From the IMG/VR virus record IMGVR_UViG_3300050821_009085, positions 1-37,012 of that record: DNA of 37,012 bases, one strand, 5' to 3'. Position 1 is the first letter of the stretch. The number at the start of each line of letters is the position of its first letter. The stretch is from a virus. The notes beneath the pieces are model-generated. The model saw only the letters and a list, made by a program, of their open reading frames with translations. It had not been told where the DNA came from and did no database searches. This document shows positions 1 to 5,587 of this stretch, piece after piece. Position numbers and translations under genes: made by a program.

Positions 1-64
1 TATCTTGTTTGTCTTCTTTGCTCAAGAGTCTTGTCGATATTAAATTAGCCTTTATGCATAACAT
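1..64 (-). CDS. Partial duplicate: 5' part of the 59-aa protein (complete copy at 36799-36978)
   Basis: The ATG is at 64 and the reading frame runs off the left end of the window. It is the same sequence as 36915-36978, where the gene is complete. It should not be counted as a second gene. In the circular molecule the frame continues from base 1 into base 36914. Confidence 0.85.
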   Translation of the reverse strand, partial: MLCIKANLISTRLLSKEDKQD

Positions 65-98
65 CTTAGCTATTGTTATCAATACACTTTTGCAATGC
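1..98. repeat. Left copy of 98-bp terminal direct repeat
   Basis: Bases 1-98 are identical to bases 36915-37012. The repeat lies inside coding sequence: the 59-aa gene at 36799-36978 reads through it. The two ends are therefore one locus seen twice, and the contig closes to a circle of 36,914 bp. This is either an assembly overlap or the result of a circularly permuted headful-packaged genome. A true short terminal repeat cannot be excluded from sequence alone. Confidence 0.97.
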
Positions 99-239
99 TC
101 TACCGATAGCGCTGTCTGGTAATCGTCCATGTTCTGGTAATCCTAAAAGTTTACGTATTACGGGCATACATTCTAGTGGGCCGCTTAGGTGAGAGTATTG
201 TTTTAAAATACCAGGTTCTGAGAAAATATTATCATCCAT
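66..239 (-). CDS. Small protein of unknown function (57 aa)
   Basis: The ATG at 239 follows a good ribosome site (AAGGATTAATTATC then ATG), 12 bases after the stop of the initiator gene on the same strand. It is the next gene of the leftward early operon. The product has no membrane segment or recognisable motif; its middle carries PVIRKLLGLPEHGRLPDSA. Its stop (TAA, 68-66) is followed after one base by the ATG of the 59-aa gene, which suggests translational coupling. The last codons are repeated at the right end of the window. Function unknown. Confidence 0.75.
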   Translation of the reverse strand: MDDNIFSEPGILKQYSHLSGPLECMPVIRKLLGLPEHGRLPDSAIGRALQKCIDNNS

Positions 240-251
240 GATAATTAATCC

Positions 252-1214
252 TTATTTTTGTTTTATTTTAAGCTCCTGAGATTGAACATAAGCTGAACAT
301 CCTACCCAGCTATATCCTGTGGCTCGTGAGTGATACATTTGTAAGTATTCTTGATCAGGTTTTGGGAGGCTAAGTTGAAACTCAATAATTCCAGAAACCC
401 ATTCATATCCAGGAACACCCTTTTCGTGTCTTTTAAACTCTATATCATCAGGTTTTCTCATTTTAGGTTTATCAATAATCCTTTGTTGCTTAATCCATCC
501 TTTAGGCTCATCAAATTGCTTTTCACGTACAAACTTTAAAATTCCTCTTAATCTTTGCTGTCTCGTGAACTTTTCCTCTCGATTAAGTAAAGAATACAAA
601 GCGGCACTTAGAAAATCTTCTAAAGTTTTAATATTCTCCGATTGAAAAGGATTTTTCTCATAGCATTCCGACAAAGAGAATTTTTCATGGTCTGTTAGGG
701 TTTTTGAATTGTCTACTACTACTACCGGTTTTGAAGTGAGCCCTGTAGTAGTAGTTATATCTTTAATATCTTCTTTAATATCTGTATGCAATGGAGTGCA
801 GTAGTTTAGTGCAATGGAGTGCACTAGTTTGGTGCAGTCGATTGCACTAGTGTTGGATTCTTGTACAGTGGTGCACTCCAGTGCACTAGTGTCTAATTCC
901 AGAACAGTTATGCTTGATTTAGGGTTATAAATCCAATTGATTTTTTTTCTATTGGTGAATCCAGTGCGCTGAATATACTTAAACTCTTCGAGTTGATTCA
1001 TGATGTTATAATATTGGCGTTTATTAATTTTTGTTAATTGACAAAGATAATCAGTTGAGGCTTTTATATTTTTTCCCGCTGTGTGAAGGGAATAAAAAAA
1101 TGCAGCTATAAATGTGGATGTTTTTTCTAGTCGATCATCTTGATAAAGAAAAAATGGAATATGTAAGTAATCAGGTAAGTTAAATTTTTTTGTGTTGCAT
1201 GTATGATCTGTCAT
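252..1214 (-). CDS. Replication initiator, winged-helix, with internal origin repeats
   Basis: This 320-aa protein has an N-terminal winged-helix region at about residues 15-100 (ASTDYLCQLTKINKRQYYNI, then a Y/N-rich wing), a low-complexity linker at about 105-165, and a C-terminal domain. Such initiators (lambda O, P22 gp18) bind repeats within their own gene and recruit host replication proteins. Here the linker is encoded by four 20-bp iterons (787-891) followed by two AT-rich 12-mers (760-783), the layout of an origin within an O-type gene. The ATG at 1214 has GGAG upstream. The gene lies in the leftward early operon behind a leader of about 225 nt. Initiator is an inference from fold, iterons and position; a plain HTH regulator is the alternative. 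Confidence 0.7.
   Translation of the reverse strand: MTDHTCNTKKFNLPDYLHIPFFLYQDDRLEKTSTFIAAFFYSLHTAGKNIKASTDYLCQLTKINKRQYYNIMNQLEEFKYIQRTGFTNRKKINWIYNPKSSITVLELDTSALECTTVQESNTSAIDCTKLVHSIALNYCTPLHTDIKEDIKDITTTTGLTSKPVVVVDNSKTLTDHEKFSLSECYEKNPFQSENIKTLEDFLSAALYSLLNREEKFTRQQRLRGILKFVREKQFDEPKGWIKQQRIIDKPKMRKPDDIEFKRHEKGVPGYEWVSGIIEFQLSLPKPDQEYLQMYHSRATGYSWVGCSAYVQSQELKIKQK
712..754. repeat. Inverted triplet runs beside the iterons
   Basis: CTACTACTACTAC at 713-725 faces GTAGTAGTAG at 745-754 across about 19 bases, giving a possible stem of about 10 bp. Inside the initiator gene they encode a run of valines and a run of threonines. The inverted repeat borders the AT-rich 12-mers, so it could be part of the origin, or just biased codon use in a linker. 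Confidence 0.5.
760..783. other. AT-rich tandem 12-mers, possible DNA-unwinding element
   Basis: Two perfect, directly adjacent copies of TCTTTAATATCT lie at 760-771 and 772-783, immediately beside the iteron array at 787-891. AT-rich repeats next to iterons are where strands separate in lambda-type and plasmid origins. The role here is inferred from that layout. Confidence 0.55.
787..891. repeat. Iteron array 1 (four 20-bp repeats), probable origin of replication
   Basis: The copies are TGCAATGGAGTGCAGTAGTT (787-806), TGCAATGGAGTGCACTAGTT (810-829), TGCAGTCGATTGCACTAGTG (833-852) and TGCACTCCAGTGCACTAGTG (872-891). The first three are spaced exactly 23 bp and the fourth 39 bp on. Each has TGCA, six bases, TGCA, then STAGT. 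They sit inside the initiator gene. Gene-internal iterons of about two helical turns are typical of lambda O-type origins. Confidence 0.75.
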
Positions 1215-1263
1215 GATACAATTGCTCCGTTGATGAATCCGCTCCGGACTCGTTAATTTTTTG

Positions 1264-1387
1264 TTAATTGCCTTTGCTTCGGCAGTTAATGGGTTTGTTG
1301 GCCCGTGTTGTTCTCGTTTAAAGAACTTTTTAGGATGTACCTTTCCTCAATTTGCAGTTGAATCAAAGGCTAAGGGCAGGATGCCCT
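1264..1387 (-). promoter_or_regulatory. Leader with two inverted repeats upstream of the initiator
   Basis: The untranslated stretch 1215-1439 separates the 61-aa gene from the initiator. It holds TTAATTGCC (1264-1272) facing GGCAGTTAA (1281-1289), a nine-pair stem with one wobble on the plus strand, and AGGGCA-GGA-TGCCCT (1373-1387). Neither is followed by a clear T-run on the minus strand, so simple terminators are unlikely. They could control initiator translation or encode a short antisense RNA. I see no open frame here. Confidence 0.3.
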
Positions 1388-1439
1388 AAATTTATTTAAC
1401 TAGCATACAATATCATATTCCAAATTCTTATTAATCAAT

Positions 1440-1625
1440 TTACACCAATCCAAAAATCCTAAGTACAATTGGTATAAATATAGAACTAATAAATAAAGTT
1501 ATTAACCAATTAAGTTTAGAATCTACCGATTTAACCACATGCTCAATAGACCTAAATTTAATATCTTGAACCTCATGCAAAACCCTGAGCCTCACCTCAT
1601 GATCGATATACTGTTCGTCCGTCAC
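1440..1625 (-). CDS. Small C-terminally membrane-anchored protein (61 aa), XhlA-like layout
   Basis: I use the GTG at 1625 because it has a strong ribosome site (GGGAGG, five bases upstream). A TTG at 1643 in the same frame has none. The N-terminal half is charged and likely helical (EQYIDHEVRLRV). The C-terminal 20-25 residues are hydrophobic (LNWLITLFISSIFIPIVLRI) and should span the membrane. It is a paralogue of the 74-aa protein at 20438-20662, sharing EQYI(D/E)HEVRLR and the C-terminal anchor. XhlA-type small phage proteins have this layout and some act with lysis proteins, but function is not shown here. It follows the Cro-like gene by 14 bases. Confidence 0.75.
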   Translation of the reverse strand: MTDEQYIDHEVRLRVLHEVQDIKFRSIEHVVKSVDSKLNWLITLFISSIFIPIVLRIFGLV

Positions 1626-1639
1626 AAAATCCTCCCTGT

Positions 1640-1819
1640 TCAATCATGATGCCACTCTGCCATTAAATCATTTTTAGTTAATCGTTGCAGCTTAACTTGT
1701 GATTTTAAAGGCACATAACCCCACTTTAACCAATTGCCCAAGGTAGCGCGTGACATACCCGTTTCTTTATTGAATGCATAAGAACTTTTGTAATACCGAT
1801 AAACCTCTTTTGGACGCAT
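1640..1819 (-). CDS. Cro-like DNA-binding regulator (59 aa)
   Basis: The ATG at 1819 is preceded by AAGGAG at good spacing. The 59-aa product looks like one helix-turn-helix domain: YKSSYAFNKETGMSRATLGN, then WLKWGYVPLKSQVKLQRLT, which matches the end of Cro/YdaS proteins where W-x-x-G-x-V-P precedes an RLT motif. It is the first gene leftward from divergent promoters that share a palindromic operator (1871-1886). It is the obvious candidate to bind there and repress both directions. No CI-type partner was found. Family assignment is by motif and position. Confidence 0.75.
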   Translation of the reverse strand: MRPKEVYRYYKSSYAFNKETGMSRATLGNWLKWGYVPLKSQVKLQRLTKNDLMAEWHHD

Positions 1820-1847
1820 ATGTGACTCCTTAAAAAAATATAAAATT

Positions 1848-1876
1848 ATTATGGCAGATTACTTGACAGGGTACAA
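1848..1876 (-). promoter_or_regulatory. Leftward early promoter
   Basis: On the minus strand TTGTAC (1876-1871) and CATAAT (1853-1848) are 17 bp apart, about 29 bp ahead of the Cro-like start. The -35 box is moderate and the -10 box is five of six. The -35 hexamer is the left half of the operator, so bound repressor would block this promoter. Confidence 0.55.
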
Positions 1877-1892
1877 GGACTTGTACTATACT
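1863..1892 (+). promoter_or_regulatory. Rightward early promoter
   Basis: TTGACA (1863-1868) and TATACT (1887-1892) are separated by 18 bp, an excellent sigma70-type promoter. It drives the operon from 1944 to the terminator at 7279-7300. It also shows that an in-frame ATG at 1851, upstream of the promoter, is not the start of the first gene. Confidence 0.85.
1871..1886. promoter_or_regulatory. Operator 1: perfect 16-bp palindrome
   Basis: GTACAAG-GA-CTTGTAC is a perfect 7-2-7 inverted repeat. It fills the spacer of the rightward promoter and contains the -35 box of the leftward one. A closely related site lies in the promoter at 35481-35509, and a looser one at 20254-20270. It is probably bound by a dimer of the adjacent Cro-like protein. 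Confidence 0.75.
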
Positions 1893-1943
1893 TCTTTTAC
1901 GTCACTACCGACGCAGACTAAAAAAAGTGAAGAGGTATATATC

Positions 1944-2366
1944 ATGCAAAATCAAAATTGTACATTAGAAAGGGAACATATTTTAGAAAAAAGTATTCAA
2001 GAGCTTGAACAGCTTAACAAAAAGCTTGCAAAGTTTATTGTACGCAAGGAAGAATTAACAAACGAAATCATAGGAGCTATTGGCCATGAACATGAAGGCC
2101 AGAAGTCTTATGAGTATAACGTTTGGAAAATTGAGGTGAAGACACCTTTTATTTACTCATTGAATAAAAGATGTTATGAATCACACGAATTTAATTTGCC
2201 GGAAAAGTTTAATCCGATAAAAGAGTCTGTATCTTATACTATCGATAAACGCTTATGTGATAAATATATTGCCGAAGCCCCGAAGGAAGTGAGAGATACT
2301 TTAGCACAATTGATTGATAAGAAGCCTGGGAAGGCAAGTATAGTTATCAAGGAGCGTACACAATGA
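1944..2366 (+). CDS. Recombination-operon accessory protein (140 aa)
   Basis: I start at the ATG at 1944, which follows AGAGG at good spacing and lies downstream of the promoter. The product has a helical coiled N-terminal part (residues 5-45, E/K/L-rich), then a beta-rich segment and a C-terminal segment ending in KPGKASIVIKE. This helix-then-strand layout recalls the small protein often found just upstream of Sak4-type ATPases in phages (DUF7173-like; recalled, not searched). The next gene overlaps its stop by four bases (ATGA). It may assist the recombinase; function is unknown. Confidence 0.65.
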   Translation: MQNQNCTLEREHILEKSIQELEQLNKKLAKFIVRKEELTNEIIGAIGHEHEGQKSYEYNVWKIEVKTPFIYSLNKRCYESHEFNLPEKFNPIKESVSYTIDKRLCDKYIAEAPKEVRDTLAQLIDKKPGKASIVIKERTQ

Positions 2367-3004
2367 GCAATACTGTCTTAGTCATAGGCGAATCAGGAAG
2401 TGGCAAGTCCACTTCCATTCGAAACCTTGATCCAAAATCCACGTTTATTATTTCTATTCTAGATAAACCGCTTCCTTTTAAAGGGTATAAAAAATCCTAT
2501 AACGAAGAAAATAAAAATTTTTATTGTTCGGATGACTACAATGCAATTATTGCATACATTCGTGCAATTAACGAAAGACGTCCTGATATCACCACTTTAA
2601 TAATAGATGATGCCCATTTTCTAATGGCAAATGAATTTATGAATAGAGCTTGTGAGAAAGGATTTGATCGTTTTAGTGAGATAGCTCAGCACATGTGGCA
2701 GGTTATGTGCGCCATAACTAGTAGTCGTGATGATTTAACCTGTTTTGTATTGTCTCACAGTGAAATTGATAACACGGGAATTTCAAAACCTAAAACTGTT
2801 GGGAAATTATTAGACGATAAAATTACCCTACAAGCGATGGTAACAGTTTGCTTGCATACCAAGGTCAGAGATGGTCAGTATCAATTTTTAACGCAAAATG
2901 ATGGCAGCCATGTTTGTAAGGCTCCTATGGATATGTTTGAGGGATTATTAATTCCCAACGATCTACTGTTAGTCAAAAATGCCGTAGAAAACTATTATAA
3001 CTAA
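2363..3004 (+). CDS. Sak4-like single-strand annealing ATPase (213 aa)
   Basis: The protein has a Walker A motif, GESGSGKST at residues 9-17, and a Walker B, TTLIIDDAHF with the DD pair at 82-83. This is the short RecA-like AAA fold (AAA_24) of phage Sak4 proteins, which anneal single strands and depend on a partner SSB. An SSB-like gene follows directly and a nuclease comes next, the usual recombination set. It begins in an ATGA overlap with the preceding gene. Sak4-like is inferred from size, motifs and neighbours. Confidence 0.75.
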   Translation: MSNTVLVIGESGSGKSTSIRNLDPKSTFIISILDKPLPFKGYKKSYNEENKNFYCSDDYNAIIAYIRAINERRPDITTLIIDDAHFLMANEFMNRACEKGFDRFSEIAQHMWQVMCAITSSRDDLTCFVLSHSEIDNTGISKPKTVGKLLDDKITLQAMVTVCLHTKVRDGQYQFLTQNDGSHVCKAPMDMFEGLLIPNDLLLVKNAVENYYN

Positions 3005-3014
3005 GGGGATAAAG

Positions 3015-3590
3015 ATGGCTGGATTTTGGGAGAGTGATTTGGGAGAGGTTACAGGAAGTAGTCAAGATGCTTTTGCGAAAAGCTTTGTCTTGGTGCCGGA
3101 TGGTACCATGGCATTAGCTAGAATTGACAAATTTATCAATGATGAATATAACGGAAATAAATTTTTGAAAATTGAATGGACACTAACTGATGGAGATTTC
3201 AGAGGCGCCAAAGTTGAGCAGAAAATTAAAGTATGGGGTGATAGTCGCGACAAAGACCCTGTAAAAACCCGTCATCGTGCTTTGAATATGCTCAAGCTCT
3301 TATTCAATCTTTATAATTTAAAACCGCGTCATTCTAACGATCCAACTGATCAAGATTTAGCACTATTCATAGACAAGGTTGCAGGCATTAAAATACGTGA
3401 AACTGAACCTAATGCCGATGGTAAACAATATAACTGGGTGGCCGAGGTTCATCCGCAAACAGGGTTTAAATGTGAGACAGGCATTAAGATCGTGGTTACC
3501 CATAACCATCTCAATGAGGCCAATGACTTGTTTGATTCGGCGTTTTCTAGAAATAAACACGTGAATAATGAAAGCGATATTCCGTTTTGA
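3015..3590 (+). CDS. ssb: Single-stranded DNA-binding protein (191 aa)
   Basis: The product is OB-fold sized, with a beta-rich core (FLKIEWTLTDGDFRGAKVEQ) and the acidic tail ESDIPF. A C-terminal D-I-P-F is the tip by which bacterial SSBs bind partner proteins. It lies between a Sak4-like ATPase and a nuclease. The core also resembles DUF669-type phage proteins, which sit in the same place and may be SSB relatives. AAGGGG lies upstream of the ATG. The tail and context make SSB likely, though the core is diverged. Confidence 0.75.
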   Translation: MAGFWESDLGEVTGSSQDAFAKSFVLVPDGTMALARIDKFINDEYNGNKFLKIEWTLTDGDFRGAKVEQKIKVWGDSRDKDPVKTRHRALNMLKLLFNLYNLKPRHSNDPTDQDLALFIDKVAGIKIRETEPNADGKQYNWVAEVHPQTGFKCETGIKIVVTHNHLNEANDLFDSAFSRNKHVNNESDIPF

Positions 3591-3601
3591 AGGAACTAAT
3601 A

Positions 3602-4243
3602 ATGACAATAGGAAGGCTTACTAAGTTAATAGAGTCCATAGATTATAGATCGGATGAAAAACGTAATTATATCGGAGCCTCAAGTATAGGCTCTGATTGT
3701 TTACGTCAGATTTGGTATGAGTTTAAAAATGCAGATGGGGAGATTGTAACTAATAAATTAAAAAGAACTTTTGATATTGGTAAGCAATTAGAACAATTAG
3801 TTTTTTCTTGGTTGACTCTCTCAAATGTTAAATTTGTAAGTCATCAATTACAGTATGAAGACGAAGAGCTTTTGTATTTCCAAGGTCATATTGATGGATT
3901 TCTGCCAGAACTAGAGGCAATACTAGAGATTAAAACCGCTAAAGATTCGAGCTTTAAGGGATTTGTCAAAGATGGTTTAAAAAAATGGAGTCTTAGGTAT
4001 TATGCACAATTACAATCTTATATGGGAATGTCTGGATTTCATAAAGCCTATATACTTGTATTAAATAAAGACAATAGTGATATTTGGGATGAAATGATAA
4101 CTTTTGATGAAACATTTTATTTGTCTTTACGTGAGAAAGCTAAAATGGTTTATGAAGCCGTTATTCCGCCACTACGGGTTAATAACTCACCTCTCTGGTA
4201 CCAATGTAAGATGTGCAAATTCAATAGGGTATGTCATGAATGA
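3602..4243 (+). CDS. Cas4/AddB-like iron-sulfur PD-(D/E)XK exonuclease (213 aa)
   Basis: I use the ATG at 3602, preceded by AAGGA, rather than a TTG at 3587. The nuclease core is IDG (D98), E109-I-K111 and a Q motif at YYAQLQSY (about 133-140). A Cys at 33 (SDCLRQ) and C202-x2-C205-x5-C211 at the C terminus are placed as the four ligands of a [4Fe-4S] cluster in Cas4 and AddB nucleases. It probably resects DNA ends to feed the annealing ATPase upstream. No cas1 or cas2 gene or CRISPR array is nearby, so a role in phage recombination is more likely than spacer acquisition. Confidence 0.8.
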   Translation: MTIGRLTKLIESIDYRSDEKRNYIGASSIGSDCLRQIWYEFKNADGEIVTNKLKRTFDIGKQLEQLVFSWLTLSNVKFVSHQLQYEDEELLYFQGHIDGFLPELEAILEIKTAKDSSFKGFVKDGLKKWSLRYYAQLQSYMGMSGFHKAYILVLNKDNSDIWDEMITFDETFYLSLREKAKMVYEAVIPPLRVNNSPLWYQCKMCKFNRVCHE

Positions 4244-4457
4244 TCTAAGAAATATTTGCGATGAGATGTTCAAAGTAACTTTTAAAGACATTTTGGAATG
4301 TATTTACTCAGAAATAGACTTTGCTATAGAAAGGACTTTAGAGTCTTTGGCGCATCTTAATATTCATGCCGATGAACATCTTATCAGAAAAGAGATTATT
4401 ACTTCTATTGTTAGGATTTTGTCTAGCGATTTGGAGAAATTTAAGGGTGTACAATGA
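4236..4457 (+). CDS. Small protein of unknown function (73 aa)
   Basis: The ATG at 4236 overlaps the end of the nuclease gene by eight bases and has GGG upstream. The product is largely helical (DEMFKVTFKDILECIYSEID), without membrane segments or a clear motif. Its stop overlaps the next ATG (ATGA). The tight coupling suggests co-expression with the recombination proteins. Confidence 0.7.
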   Translation: MNDLRNICDEMFKVTFKDILECIYSEIDFAIERTLESLAHLNIHADEHLIRKEIITSIVRILSSDLEKFKGVQ

Positions 4458-4660
4458 AATGGTATTCATCAAAAAGATTTAAACCTGGTCAAACAGGAGA
4501 TCAAATAATATTTAGGCTTCCCTCTGGATATATACATACGGGCGTGTGGGATCACTTAAAAGATCAAGGCTATCATTTTGAAACTCACAGTGGAGATAGA
4601 TATCCTTTGCATGAAACAACGCATTTCTGCATACCTGATCCAATTGAGATTGAAAAATGA
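4454..4660 (+). CDS. Small protein of unknown function (68 aa)
   Basis: It begins in an ATGA overlap and ends in another. The protein is rich in aromatic residues, His and Gly. Its end, THFCIPDPIEIEK, recalls the THW-x-P-x-P ending of short phage proteins of the DUF551 type. That resemblance is weak, and no function is implied. Confidence 0.65.
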   Translation: MKWYSSKRFKPGQTGDQIIFRLPSGYIHTGVWDHLKDQGYHFETHSGDRYPLHETTHFCIPDPIEIEK

Positions 4661-4932
4661 CTGAATTAGAAGATTTACTAAAAATATTGCCATCACAAAT
4701 ACATGTTCCAAGATTTAATTTTAATGGTAAAAAATTAAAACCGATTACATATGATTTAATAATTTTTAGATATAGAAACGATATTTCATATAGGAATTTA
4801 AAATGTACGTGCTCTGGAAATGTAATATTAAAAGATAAATTAATAGAATTTTATGATGGAGAATTAATTGAGAATGTAAAAAAAATGCTCGCTTGGGTTG
4901 TTGAATGGGGCGACGCAAATGACTCAAGATGA
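4657..4932 (+). CDS. Small protein of unknown function (91 aa)
   Basis: It starts in an ATGA overlap. It has one C-x-C pair (KCTCSG) and no other recognisable feature. Its codons are markedly richer in A and T than those of the upstream genes, like the HNH-AP2 gene that overlaps its end by 14 bases. The two may have arrived together. Function unknown. Confidence 0.65.
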   Translation: MTELEDLLKILPSQIHVPRFNFNGKKLKPITYDLIIFRYRNDISYRNLKCTCSGNVILKDKLIEFYDGELIENVKKMLAWVVEWGDANDSR

Positions 4933-5587
4933 AGTTGATTTGATTTATGAATATTTGCATGAGAATTATGAGTATCAAGATGGAGAATTATTTTCAAAAA
5001 GAAAAAACAGAGTTATAGGTCATATAAGTGAAGACGGGAGAATGTCTCTTACCCTAAACAAAAAAATCCTTGGTAGAATCATTTTAATATCAATAGCTAA
5101 ATGTGTTTTTATATACCATTTTAAAAAATGTCCCAAGTATATAAAGCATATAAACAACAATCCAATGGACAATAAAATAGAAAATTTGGCTGAGATAAAC
5201 AACCGAAATACAACACTTTACAATCCAAAAACAAGAGGTGTATCTAAAAGCAGAAATAAATACCGCGTTATATTATCTATTGGGAACGGAAAAGCAAAAC
5301 ATATTAGATCATGGGATTTAGAAAAAGATGCAGAATGTTTTTATCAAAACGTTACATCTCTGATTAATTCAGGAGAAGGTCTAGAATCAGCTATACAATC
5401 ATCTCTTTTAAAATTTCCAACAAATAATATTAAGAAAAGAAAATATCCTATTGGAGTACATCCAGTAAATAAAAGATTTGCTTGCGCTATGTATGCTAAT
5501 AGAAAAAAAATATATATTGGCACATATGATACCCCAGAAGAAGCTTATGAAGAATATCTAAAAGCAAAAAATGAAAATACTTCGTAA
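4919..5587 (+). CDS. HNH-AP2 homing-type endonuclease (222 aa)
   Basis: I use the ATG at 4919 (MTQDEV); a TTG at 4898 would extend it by seven residues. The middle holds the HNH_3 signature, IKHINNNPMDNKIENLAEIN, the usual H-I-x-N/G-x2-x2-N-x-I-x-N-L form. Two AP2-like DNA-binding segments follow: GVSKSRNKYRVILSIGNG with a W/E-A pattern, and IGVHPVNKRFACAMYANRKK then IYIGTYDTPEEAYEEY. Such proteins are free-standing homing endonucleases. It overlaps both neighbours (14 and 17 bases) and is AT-rich, consistent with invasion followed by adaptation to the operon. Confidence 0.85.
   Translation: MTQDEVDLIYEYLHENYEYQDGELFSKRKNRVIGHISEDGRMSLTLNKKILGRIILISIAKCVFIYHFKKCPKYIKHINNNPMDNKIENLAEINNRNTTLYNPKTRGVSKSRNKYRVILSIGNGKAKHIRSWDLEKDAECFYQNVTSLINSGEGLESAIQSSLLKFPTNNIKKRKYPIGVHPVNKRFACAMYANRKKIYIGTYDTPEEAYEEYLKAKNENTS

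Noticed and set aside
860-866. CTTGTAC between iterons 3 and 4 as another operator
   Set aside because: Only one half-site matches and the left half is absent.
1373-1387. A terminator between the 61-aa gene and the initiator
   Set aside because: The AGGGCA/TGCCCT stem is short and has no T-run on the minus strand.
1851-1943. An upstream ATG that would extend the first rightward gene by 31 codons
   Set aside because: The start would lie upstream of the -35 box of the promoter that transcribes the gene. The ATG at 1944 has a good ribosome site.
3602-4243. A cas4 gene of a CRISPR system
   Set aside because: There is no cas1, cas2 or array. The neighbours are a Sak4-like ATPase and an SSB.
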